The translations under genes were made by a program, and so were the position numbers. A stretch of 60,648 bases of DNA from Natrinema gari JCM 14663 (lineage in GTDB: Archaea > Halobacteriota > Halobacteria > Halobacteriales > Natrialbaceae), in NCBI RefSeq assembly GCF_000337175.1, contig NZ_AOIJ01000044.1, positions 41,147-101,794 of the forward strand. The letters are read 5' to 3'. Below, piece by piece: positions 14,645-24,800 of this stretch (positions are counted from its first letter, which is position 1; each line of letters begins with the position of its first letter). Under the pieces are notes generated by a model. That model did no database searches, was not told where the DNA came from, and was given only the letters and a program-made list of their open reading frames with translations.

Positions 14645-17600
14645 TTAGATGGACGAGGGACCGTCGAATCGGTCGTGATCGGCGAAGGGAGCGAACTGGA
14701 GTGCACTGGTTAGTTGTGACTGTATCTCCTCGTCGTCGGGGTACTCGTGGGCGAGCAGTTCGAGTCGTTCGAGAGCCGACTGACGGTCGTCGAGTGTCCC
14801 CACCTGATTTTCGATGGCGTGACCCAGTGCCCAGGCGAGTCGCCGCTGGATCGTCTGGCTATCGGGACGGTCCCGGGCGAGGGCCTGGAGACTATCAAGG
14901 TGAGCCTGGAAGTCGTCGCGTCGACCGGCAGCCGCCTCGCGTTCCATGAGTTTACAGATCGCAGCACCGAATTCTGACTGTAGCTCCTCGCTATCGGGAT
15001 GGTCTTCGGCATGGGCTTGGAGTCGGTCGAGGTAGCCCGCCGCGTCTTCGAACTGCCAGGCACCACTCGACGCGAAAACCGCGTTGAACAGGACCTGTGC
15101 GAAATCGGACTGGATCGCATCGGCGGCAGGATTGTCGGCAGCCAGTGTTTCGAGGCGATCAACTGACCGTGCGAACGCGTCGAACCGCTTGTCCTCGGCC
15201 TGGTATCGCGCGGTGGTAAAGATCGCTTTCGAGAAGCGCTCCTGGACCGTCTCGATATCCGGATACGTCGTCGCCAGCGTTTCGAGACGGTCTAGATGTG
15301 TCTCCACAGCGTCGGTCCGACCGGCGTCGGCCGCGTGGAACGTGGCATTCCAGAGTGCCGTTGCAAAGGCTGCCTGGACATCGGCGATGTCGGGATATGC
15401 ACCAGCATGTGATTCGAGTCGGTCGAGGGAACCGCCGTTCGCGAGAACGTCCGCGAGGACGACCTGCATCTCCTCGTCGGTCGGATGGTCGCGTGCGAGC
15501 GTTTCGAGGCGGTCGAAATAGTCCTGATCGTGGTCGAATCGGCCTGCCTCACGCTGGGTGAGGACCGCAGTCTGCAGCCCCGACGCGAACGTGCGTTGGA
15601 TCCGCTCGCTCTCGGGATGGGCCGCTGCGATGGTTTCGAGCTGGTCGAGTCGCGCCGGGAGTACGTCGACCCGACCGGCGTCACTCTCGTGGGAGAGAGC
15701 CGTCTGCAGCGCGCTTGCGTAGTGGCACTGGATTTCAGTATCGTCACGATGGCTGCTAGCGAGGCGGTGGAGGCGGTCGAGATAGTCCTGTCCGTCCTCG
15801 AATCGGCCTGCCGAAACCATGTGATAGACTACCGCTCGGAGGGTGTCGGCGAACTGGCGTTGCACCGCCACGAACTCGGTCGAGGCTTCGGTGACGGATT
15901 CGAGACGCGACAGGACTGTCGTGAGGTCCTCCATCCGGTCGGCCTCGGCCAGGAACGTGACGACGTTGTACAGCGAGGTGGCGAACGCGTTCCGGATCTC
16001 CGCGTTGTCCGGGAAGTCGGCGACGAGTGCTTCGAGGCGGTCGAGATGGACGTGGAGACCGACGAGCAGCCCGGCATCTCCTTGCTCCTTCGTCGCGTTC
16101 AGGGTTGCAGTTGCGAGTCTGACGTGAATCTCCTCGATGCCAGGGTGGTTCTCGGCGAGGGTTTCCAGCCGGTCGAGAAGTCCTCGCTGGTGCTCGAACC
16201 GACCGGCTTGGCCCACGTTGTTCACGGCGTTGAACAGCGCGAGACTGAACCGTGACTGTATCTCCTCGTCGTCGGGCTGGTCATCGGCCAGCGTGTCGAG
16301 CCGGTCGAGAAAGCGGTCAAGGGCCTCGAACTGACCGTGATTTCCTGCGTGTGTGGCACAGCTGGCCAGGGTCTTGGCGAGATTGCGCTGGAGTGTATCG
16401 GTCTCCGGATTCTCGGCGGCGAGTTCCGCAAGCCGGTCGAGATCCGCCCGCTCTGCCTCGAGCCGCCCAGCTTCGCCCCGGAAGTAGCTGGTGTGATAGA
16501 GCGCTTCGCCGAGGCGGGTTCGAATCGCTTCGTTGTCGGGGTACTCGGCTCGAACCGAATCGAGATCGTCGAGACAGGAGTGTGCCGCTTCGAACCGTCC
16601 AGCGGTCCCGTTGTACGTCGCCGCGTTGCAGAGCCCCTTCGCGTAGCGGACGTGAATCGCTTCGGTCGGTGTGGCGTCACACAGCTGCTCGAGTCGGTCG
16701 ATGCGGGCATCGAGTCGTTCGAATGCCCCGGCTTTGCCCTCCGACCCTGCAACGTTGTACAGTCCGTTGGCGAGCTGGAGCTGTATCTCGTCGGTGGTTG
16801 GATACTCCATCGCGAGGGCATCGAGGCGGTCGAGGTGCGTCTGAGCCACGTCGAGCCGGTCGGCGTCTGCCGCGTGATACACGGCATTGAACAGGCCCGT
16901 TGCGAACTGGGACTGAACTTCCATGTGGCCCGGATACGCACGGGCGTGGGCTTCCAGCCGGTCGAGTGACCGCTGAACGTCGTCGAATCGACCGTTTTCG
17001 CCCCAAGAGTAGACGGCACCGGCAAGCGCACTGGCGAGTTGGTGTTGTATCTCCTCGTCGTCGGGATTCTGGTCGGCATGCGTCGCCAGACGGTCGAGAT
17101 ACTGTCGCTGCTGGGCGAACTCTCCGCACTCGGCTGTGGCCGAGGCGACACTCCGGAAGCCCTCTGCGAGCCGTTGCTGAATCTCGGCACTGTGGGGGAA
17201 GCTCTCTGCAACGGTTTCGAGCCGCCCGAGATACCCGCGTTGCACCGAGAGCCGTCCGCTCTCGCCCGCGTAGCACGTCCCGTTGAACAGCGTCTTGGCG
17301 AGGTGACCGTGAATCGACTCGTCGGGATGGGCGGAAGCAAGGGCGTCGAGGCGGTCGAGCGACTGCTGGAACGCATCGAATCGGTCGGCTTCTCCCTGAA
17401 ACGTTGCTGCGTTCGAGAGTGCCTTCGCGAGTTGCCGGCGAATCCGGGGGTCACTGGACGTTGCGGCGAGATGGTCGAGACGGGAGAGGTGTGCGGACAC
17501 CTCGTCGGACCGGCCAGCCTCGCTTTCGTACCGGACGGCATTGAAGAGGCCCTGGGACAGTCGGAAGGTCAGCTCCTCGGTGGGGTAGTCGCTAGCGAGG

Positions 17601-20600
17601 TGTTCCAGTCGGTCGAGACGGTCAGTGAGTCGTTCGACTCGACCTGCCGCCCCCTCGTGGTGTGTGATGTTGACGAGCGCTCGAGCACATTCAACCTGAA
17701 TTTCTTCGTCCAGTGACCGTTCGGCGAGCGATTCGAGTCGCTGAAGCGTCGTCTCGGCGACCTCGAACCGGCCGGCTTCCGCCGCAGCGTTTACCACGAA
17801 ATGGAGTCCTTTCGCGAACCTGTGTCGAATCTCCTCGATGTGGGGGTGTGCCGCCGTGAGGGATTCGAACTGATCGAGACGGGACCGACAGTCGTCGAAC
17901 CGGTCGGCCTCTGCCTCGGCTTTCGTGGCGCTGAACAGGACGAGTGCGAACGAATACTGGATCTCGTCTGTCGCGGGATAGTCGCCTGCTATCGTCTCGG
18001 CCTGTTCAAGACTGGTCTGCAGGTCTCCGGGTCGATCGGCTTCGCATGCGTATTTCGCGGCATTGGAGAGGGCCTTGACGTGTCGGCGCTGGATCGCTTC
18101 GGTGCTGTCGGGGTACTCCCCCGCCAGCGTCTCGATGCGGTCGACCGAGGCCGCGACCTCGGTGAACCGGCCGGCCTCACCCAGAGGAACCGTGGCATTG
18201 AGGTGGCCGATGGCAAGCTGAACCCCGATAGCTTCGGAGTCTGGGTGTGCGTCGGCCAGTGCGTCGAGTCGGTCCAGGCAGGTCCGGAGCTCGGCGAATC
18301 GGCCAGCCGCCCCTTCGTACTGGATTGCATTGGAGAGGGCTCTGGCGAGTTGCTGCTGGACCACGTCGTCATCGGGGTACTCGGCGGCGATGCCAGCGAG
18401 AACATCGACATGGCGCTGCTGGTCGACACCCTCGATCTGGCCGTTCTTACCGTCGGCATCGGCGATGTGGTGGAAGGCCTTCGCGAGTTCGGTCAGGACG
18501 TCTTCGTGTGGATGCTCGGCAGCCAGTGCTTCCAGCCGCTCAAGATACTGCAGACGGTCGTTGTCTCGGCCGGCTGTCACAGCAAAGCCAGTGGCCGTCC
18601 GGAGCGCAGTCGCCAGCTGAGACTGGATCTCGATCGGTTCCGGATACTCGGTGGCGAGTGCAGTCAGACGGTCGAGCGACGACTCGAAATCCGTGACTGC
18701 AGCCTCACTGGTCTGGCCCTCGGACACCGCTACCGTGACACCAGTTGCGTGTCCCTCGGCGAGACGGCATTTGATTTCCTCCTCGTCGGGATAGTCGGCC
18801 GCGAGCGATTCCAGCCGCTCGATGTAGCGCCGAATCCGATCGTATTCGAGCGGTCCCTCACTGTGTTCGATATAGGCCGGCACGGCGAGAGACCGGACGA
18901 CTCCGACGAGCGTGCCGGCGAAATGGGTCTGGACGCTGCTGTCCGGATGCTCCGCGGCCAGCGCCTCGAATCGGTCGAGCCGGCTCTCGAAGTCGGCGAG
19001 CTGCGGCGTCTCCCACTCGTATGGGGCGACGTTGACCAGTGCCTTCGAGAGTGCCGACTGGAACTCGTCGTCGGACGGTCGGGCAGCCGCCAGTGTCTCC
19101 AGACGATCGAGATGCGTCTGGAGATCCGCGAACCGACCGGCTTCACAGTCGTGGAACGTAAGGAGCGAGAGGGTGTTCGCGAGTGCGAGCTGGATATCGT
19201 CGGTTTCGGGGTAGTCGGCGGCGAGCGAATCCAGCCGCTGCTTGTAGGTCCGTCGGTCCGCGAGGGAGTCCGCCTCCGCCGCGGCAATCGTTCCGTTGGC
19301 CAGTGCGCTGGCCAGTTCGGCCTGAAGACGCTCGTCGTCGGGATACCCTGCAGCGAGGGTTTCCAGCCGCTTGAGGTGGCGTCGGCGGTCGTCACCGCCG
19401 AGCCGACCCTCCGCCTCGTCTTCGTGTGCTGTTGCAGCGACACAGTTTGCGAGTGCGCTCGCGAATCTGCGCTGGATTTCCTCGTCGTCGGGGTGGTCGT
19501 CGGCGAGCCCGTCGAGTCGGTCGAGGCAGGCCTGGAGGCGTTCGTACTCGAGGGGGCTGTCGTCGGCGGAGAACACTGGGTCGAGAAGGGTCCGGATGGC
19601 ATCGCGGAGTGCCTCGGCGAGGTGGAACGGAACCCCACTCTCCGGGTGGTCACTAGCCAGTGTCTCGAAGCTGTCGAACCGATCCCGGACGGTATCGAGT
19701 GCATCGGTCTGTCTCTCGTACTGGATGGCGTTCGCCAGTGCCTTCCCAAAGGCCGCCTGAACCCGCCATTCGAGTGGCGCGCCGGCAGCCAGTGTTTCGA
19801 GTCGGTCGAGGTAGGTCCGAACCTGCTCGTACCGGCCGGCCCTCCCTTCCTCGGTCGTCGCCACAGCGTAGGCCTTCGCGAGTGAGTGTTGCATCCGTGT
19901 CGCCGGAGTATCGTCGGCCAGGGTTCGAAGTCGTTTCACGGTGGCTTCGAGGTCTGCGAACCGGCCCGTGTCCCCATAGTCGATTATCGCGTTGGTGAGC
20001 GCCGTCCCGAATTCGTGAGGAATCCGCTCGGAATCGGGATGCTCCGAAGCCAACGCTTCGAGTCGGGCGAGTCGTGTCTGGAGCGTCTCGAACCGACCGG
20101 CGTCGCCATCGTGCGACGCGGCGGTGCGGATGGCCCGTGCCAGAACCGTCTGAGCCTCGGTGTCGGCGGGCGCTGCGTCCGCGAGCGCGTCGAGTCGGTC
20201 AAGCATGTCCCGCCGCGTTTCAAGCGACTCTGCCGAACTGCTGGCGGCACATGCCACGCGAAGCGCGTGGGCGAATACGAGACGGAGCAAGGCGTTCTCG
20301 GGATGTGCCTCGACCCGTGATTCGAGACAATCCAGGGAATGACGCAGCGTCTCGGCTTCGAACTGCCCGGTGTCGACGGGTTCGAAACTCCTGGTGACGA
20401 CAGTCTCGGCGAGCTGTCCGAGACGCTCCTCGGGAGTGAGCCAGTCCTTGTCATCGTCGAGTGTTTCGATCCTGTCGAGCCGTTCCGGGAACGACTCGGT
20501 GAGGGGACGACCGGTCAGTGTCGCCATCAGGTCGGCTCGTGTGACCGTGAGTTGCACCCGAAAATCGTCCGGATTGTCGGTAGCGAGGGCGTCCAGGCGA

Positions 20601-21517
20601 TTTAGTGAACTTTCGAGTGCGTCCAGGTCCTCACGCTGGTGCTCTGGCACACGAGAATGTGCAGTCGCACAGCGGCGCTGGACGGCGGCGGTGGAAGGGT
20701 ACTCGTCGGCCAACGTGTCGAGCCGGTCGAGACACGCCCGCCGTTCCTCGAACCGACCAGCCGACGCGTAGTGGAAGCTGGCAACCGAGAGCGCTTTCGT
20801 GAGTGGCAGGTGGAGTCGCGAGTAGGGATACTCGGCGACGAGCAGTTCGAGTCGACTGCGCCAGGTCTCGAGACTGTCGAGCCGGCCGGCGTTCCCCGCA
20901 TCGATGATGGCGTTGACGAGTGTCTGGGCGAACTCCTGTCGAATCCTCTCGGAGTGTTGGTTTTCCTCGGTAAGCGCATCGAGGTGCTCGATCCTGGTCT
21001 GGAGCACATCGAATCGACCCGCCTCTCCCTCGTGATAGGCAGCGGTGGAGAGCGCCCGTGAACGGAGATACTGTATCTTGTCGTCGGCGACGTACTCGCC
21101 AGCCAGTGTCTCGATGCGGTCGAGATGGGTCGCCATGGACTCGAGCCGTCCCGATTCCCCGTCGTCCTCGATTGCCCGAATCAGTGTCCGAGCCAGTAGC
21201 TGTCGAAGTGTGTCAGCGCTCGGATTGTGCGCGACGATGGACTCGAAGCGGTCGAGGGGAACCGAACGCTGTTCGAACTGTCCGGTTTCGACCGCATCGA
21301 CGATGGCTGCAAAGAAAGTGTCGGCGATCCGAGGTTGATGCTCGTCGGCAGCGGTGTCCGCCAGTCGCGGGATGAGGCTGTCAACGTGTGACTGTCGGTC
21401 CTCGTGCCGGGACGGGGCGGCATCGGAATCGAGTGCGGTGAGAAGCGCCTCGACGATCTCAGTGTGGGCCGGAGGCGGACCAGTGGCGGCTTCAGTGGGT
21501 GATTCGTCGCCGTTCAT
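14645..21517 (-). CDS. Giant tandem-repeat (TPR-like) protein, about 2,290 aa
   Basis: After about 40 unique residues, the whole protein is made of about 50 consecutive units of about 44 residues. Each unit has a first helix with the consensus LDRLETLAxxxP and a second helix near EIQxxLAxALxNA, closed by an E/AGRF turn. This is a TPR-like helix-turn-helix superhelix. Two units (around 19,560 and 18,850) carry an extra 10-15 residues containing LEYxR. No enzyme motif, signal or TM segment is seen. The start at 21517 (MNGDESPTEAA) is chosen because a TATA-like TTTATT lies about 26-30 bp upstream; longer in-frame starts run through it. It is transcribed away from the NTPase gene. A scaffold or sensor role is inferred. 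A shorter paralogue lies at 37,239. Confidence 0.85.
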   Translation of the reverse strand: MNGDESPTEAATGPPPAHTEIVEALLTALDSDAAPSRHEDRQSHVDSLIPRLADTAADEHQPRIADTFFAAIVDAVETGQFEQRSVPLDRFESIVAHNPSADTLRQLLARTLIRAIEDDGESGRLESMATHLDRIETLAGEYVADDKIQYLRSRALSTAAYHEGEAGRFDVLQTRIEHLDALTEENQHSERIRQEFAQTLVNAIIDAGNAGRLDSLETWRSRLELLVAEYPYSRLHLPLTKALSVASFHYASAGRFEERRACLDRLDTLADEYPSTAAVQRRCATAHSRVPEHQREDLDALESSLNRLDALATDNPDDFRVQLTVTRADLMATLTGRPLTESFPERLDRIETLDDDKDWLTPEERLGQLAETVVTRSFEPVDTGQFEAETLRHSLDCLESRVEAHPENALLRLVFAHALRVACAASSSAESLETRRDMLDRLDALADAAPADTEAQTVLARAIRTAASHDGDAGRFETLQTRLARLEALASEHPDSERIPHEFGTALTNAIIDYGDTGRFADLEATVKRLRTLADDTPATRMQHSLAKAYAVATTEEGRAGRYEQVRTYLDRLETLAAGAPLEWRVQAAFGKALANAIQYERQTDALDTVRDRFDSFETLASDHPESGVPFHLAEALRDAIRTLLDPVFSADDSPLEYERLQACLDRLDGLADDHPDDEEIQRRFASALANCVAATAHEDEAEGRLGGDDRRRHLKRLETLAAGYPDDERLQAELASALANGTIAAAEADSLADRRTYKQRLDSLAADYPETDDIQLALANTLSLLTFHDCEAGRFADLQTHLDRLETLAAARPSDDEFQSALSKALVNVAPYEWETPQLADFESRLDRFEALAAEHPDSSVQTHFAGTLVGVVRSLAVPAYIEHSEGPLEYDRIRRYIERLESLAADYPDEEEIKCRLAEGHATGVTVAVSEGQTSEAAVTDFESSLDRLTALATEYPEPIEIQSQLATALRTATGFAVTAGRDNDRLQYLERLEALAAEHPHEDVLTELAKAFHHIADADGKNGQIEGVDQQRHVDVLAGIAAEYPDDDVVQQQLARALSNAIQYEGAAGRFAELRTCLDRLDALADAHPDSEAIGVQLAIGHLNATVPLGEAGRFTEVAASVDRIETLAGEYPDSTEAIQRRHVKALSNAAKYACEADRPGDLQTSLEQAETIAGDYPATDEIQYSFALVLFSATKAEAEADRFDDCRSRLDQFESLTAAHPHIEEIRHRFAKGLHFVVNAAAEAGRFEVAETTLQRLESLAERSLDEEIQVECARALVNITHHEGAAGRVERLTDRLDRLEHLASDYPTEELTFRLSQGLFNAVRYESEAGRSDEVSAHLSRLDHLAATSSDPRIRRQLAKALSNAATFQGEADRFDAFQQSLDRLDALASAHPDESIHGHLAKTLFNGTCYAGESGRLSVQRGYLGRLETVAESFPHSAEIQQRLAEGFRSVASATAECGEFAQQRQYLDRLATHADQNPDDEEIQHQLASALAGAVYSWGENGRFDDVQRSLDRLEAHARAYPGHMEVQSQFATGLFNAVYHAADADRLDVAQTHLDRLDALAMEYPTTDEIQLQLANGLYNVAGSEGKAGAFERLDARIDRLEQLCDATPTEAIHVRYAKGLCNAATYNGTAGRFEAAHSCLDDLDSVRAEYPDNEAIRTRLGEALYHTSYFRGEAGRLEAERADLDRLAELAAENPETDTLQRNLAKTLASCATHAGNHGQFEALDRFLDRLDTLADDQPDDEEIQSRFSLALFNAVNNVGQAGRFEHQRGLLDRLETLAENHPGIEEIHVRLATATLNATKEQGDAGLLVGLHVHLDRLEALVADFPDNAEIRNAFATSLYNVVTFLAEADRMEDLTTVLSRLESVTEASTEFVAVQRQFADTLRAVVYHMVSAGRFEDGQDYLDRLHRLASSHRDDTEIQCHYASALQTALSHESDAGRVDVLPARLDQLETIAAAHPESERIQRTFASGLQTAVLTQREAGRFDHDQDYFDRLETLARDHPTDEEMQVVLADVLANGGSLDRLESHAGAYPDIADVQAAFATALWNATFHAADAGRTDAVETHLDRLETLATTYPDIETVQERFSKAIFTTARYQAEDKRFDAFARSVDRLETLAADNPAADAIQSDFAQVLFNAVFASSGAWQFEDAAGYLDRLQAHAEDHPDSEELQSEFGAAICKLMEREAAAGRRDDFQAHLDSLQALARDRPDSQTIQRRLAWALGHAIENQVGTLDDRQSALERLELLAHEYPDDEEIQSQLTSALQFAPFADHDRFDGPSSI

Positions 21518-21809
21518 TACGCGATATCCGACCCGGCTGACAATAAACAATGTGATTGTCCTGTTTCGAGTGAAATAAAATCCCACTCCATCGGTTGGAG
21601 TAACGGAGCACCGCAAACACAGGTCTGGGGCCATCAGACGTGCGAATCGACGCGGCAGCCAGATCAATAGCTGTAGTCAGATCGGCGATCAGTGGATAAC
21701 TACTGCCCGATAGCAACTATTATATTACCTTCATAACGAACTGGATATATCCGCCTGCCGTTGTCGTTCTCTCAGACGAGTCGTCAACAGGGTCGGTTGC
21801 AGTACACTC
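21518..21809. promoter_or_regulatory. Divergent promoter region between giant TPR gene and NTPase gene
   Basis: A 292-bp stretch is shared by two diverging genes. A minus-strand TATA-like TTTATT lies near 21545-21552. A plus-strand TATATCC near 21745 would give the NTPase a leader of about 35 nt. The 21700-21760 part is AT-rich. No gene is seen. The same divergent arrangement recurs at 36,999-37,238. Confidence 0.5.
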
Positions 21810-24800
21810 ATGGATTCCACGATACAAGAAGTCAGACCTGACGAACTGGCAGACACCATCGAACTGGGCGAGGTAACCCTCGTTCTCGGTGCACCCGGTA
21901 TCGGAACGTCACAGCAGCTACGGCCACTGGGGCAGTCCGTCGACCGACTGCCCGAGACGGACGTTGCTGACGACGGGGAACTCGTAATCGTCGAGGACTT
22001 CGTCTCAGCAGCGTTCGCCCTCGACGACGAGTCCCTCTCGACCTACAGTTACGAGTACGGGGAGAAATCGCTGTTTTCCATATCGGGTGGCGCAGTACTC
22101 GTCACCCACCCCCGGAGTTTCGACTGGCTTTGCCGGAGTGATCTGGGAGTCTCGGGGAGTTTCATCGAGACTGTCGACAGGGTAGTGGTGGTTCGAACGC
22201 CGCCGACTGCTGCCGGGACAGCAATCGACGAGGTTCGACAGCGTCTCTCAGGTGGAACGCACGGATTGGGTGCCGACGAGCGAGCCGCCGTCCTGGAACG
22301 AGCTAGATATCCACCCTACTACTTCACCACCCCGGAACTGCAAGAGCACCTGGGATGGTACGACGGGACAGTCACGCCGGAAGCGTTTCTCCCCCTCTCG
22401 AAACACGACACGTCGGCAGTGCTCCTGCCTGGCGACGTCAGACGAGTGTTCGAGGGATGTGAGATCACGAGTGGTCCCTTCGATAGCGAGTTCGCGGATG
22501 CCATCGCACGACTCCTTCCGAGAGGGGGTCTCCCCAGCCGAATCCCGAACGAGCGGTCGCCAGCAGTACTGGCTGCGCTCGCGCTCGTCGCCGTTGGAAT
22601 CGCCGAGGACGGGGACTGGCTCGATTCCCTCGCTCGAAATCGGACACTTTCACCGACCGCTGAGGCACTGGAACGTGCCCTGGATCTCCCGCCTGGAACA
22701 GCCGACCACCTCCAGGTCTTCGCTGGGGAGTCGATGCGAGCACGAATTCACGAACGTCTCGCGGCCGACGACGAGGAACCGATCCTCGACGTGTCTCGTG
22801 AGGCACTCGACGACGCACTGGATGCGCTACAGTCGGAGAGTGCATCGCTCGAAACCGTCTCCACGGACCCTGAAGCGTATGGCTCCTCGCCACTCGTCGG
22901 TGCCTGGCACTGGGACGGGCCGGAGGCACTGCACGAGGCTGCTGCCGAGCGTGAGCTCCCGGGCACGATTCAGGAGCCAGACGAGACCGACGAGGAGGGG
23001 CTGGACTGGCGGTCGTTCGTCGACGGGGAGGACGACGACGATGGCGACGACCTCCTCGATGCGCTCGATGGCGGGCTGGTCGTCCTCGATGGCCCGAAAT
23101 CGAGCGGAAAACGACAGGTCGCTGCCACACTCGCTTCGGAACTCGAGGACTGGGGAACGACCGTCAAACTCCCCGACCTGAGAAACCCCGACCAGATTCG
23201 GACCGGGATCGAAGCGACACCGAACACGGTCGTCGTCGCGACGTACGGGGCCAAACCAGCGAAGATAATCAGCGACGAAGGCGTCCGAGCACTCCCCGAG
23301 TGGGTCGGGGACGGAAGTTGTGCCGGCGCGCTGCTCATCTGTGACGACACCAACCGCGAGCGCCTCGACGAGGTCGCTGAACGGGCTGGCTGTGACGAAC
23401 TTCCAGCCTGGACCGACCGCGTCGAGTTCTCGGTCGAGGATCCGAGCGTCGATACTGATCGTGACCCGGCAGACGTTGCTCAGGAGCTACTGGATGTGAT
23501 TGGCTGGAACACGGTGCAGTTCCCATCTCGTCGGAACCTCGATGTCGAGTCGGTCGCCGACCAGAGCACCGTAGCAGCCATTGCGGGTGTTCCGGATCAC
23601 GCACTCGATGGGGAGTTCGTGGGGCGTGTTCTTGCCGAGGTTGTCGACATCGTCTCGACGACACACGGGCCCGACGCAGCACAGCAGTGGCTCTCGTTCG
23701 TCGACGACCTCGTGGCGGACGTGGGTCGGAATCGGAGTTCCGACACGGAGGAGGCTCTCCAGTACCGGGGGGAAGTGTACGAGACCGCAATCACAGCCGT
23801 TGCGTTGGCTAATCCGAGAACTGACGAGTGGGTCCACGCGGTCGCACTCGGTGTGTTAGAGGTCACGAACGAGGTATCGAATCCCCACGAGGTGAGCCTC
23901 GGCGTGAATTTAGAGCCGTTTGCCACCGCGTTCTCGGGTGCGCTGGCGAGGCTCGCACAGCCGTCGGACGGATCGGTGGTAAACCACGGCGCAATTGGGT
24001 GTGTCGACGAAACGCTTCACGCTATGGTTGCGGACGACGGGTGGCGGTTTCCGCTCCACTTCGTCTACGGGAAGGCCGTCGGCCGGATCGTCCGACGGGC
24101 GGAGAATCCAGCGGCAGCGAACGGCGGTCTCTCGACGGTCGTCTCCCTCGTTCGCCAGTACGCCTCGAGCCCCAGCGATCACTTTACGACGGTCGTGCTC
24201 GCACAGAGCTTCGGGTCCATGCTTGGGGCTGTCGCGGATGTCGACTGTTCGCCCGAGGCGATGGCTGCCTGGGTGGCCGATATCCAGTCTCGTGCCAGCG
24301 ACGCGGTCGCTATCATTACCGAACAGGACGCCGGAACAGCGATGCTCGGAGCGTTCTACGTCGCCGCTGTCGGCCAGTGGGTGTTCGAACACGAGTGTTC
24401 GGACGACCGGATCGGCCCCTGGCTCGATGCCGTCGGGCTCAGTATGTGCAACACAGCGACAGTGTCGACACGCGACGTGGCTCCCGAGGCGTTCGTGACG
24501 GATGCCTACGGGGGTGCTGTTCGGACCGTCGTCCAGACGGGCGACCTCGACCGCGCCGAGCAGTTGTTTGCGACGTGTCACCGCCTCGTCGACGCCATCG
24601 CAGACGCCGGCCACTTCGAGGCCGAACAGGAACTTCGGGCAATGCTGCACGCCACGGCCTTCGCGGCCTTTGGCAACGTCGAGCAGCAATACCCAGATCA
24701 GGTCAGTCAGTACCCGTACGGCGTAGAATCGATTCCGTTCGACGACTCACTGGGCTTCGAGGACTGGATGGCACTGTACGACGAGTCAGTGACACGGGGT

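Noticed and set aside
17801-19885. 694-codon open frame opposite the giant TPR gene
   Set aside because: It is antisense to a clear repeat-coding frame and exists because the repeated codons avoid stops on the other strand; it has no domain of its own.
14645-21517. 132-bp tandem DNA repeats as a CRISPR or satellite array
   Set aside because: An open frame runs throughout and the repeat is diverged mainly at the DNA level while keeping the protein pattern.
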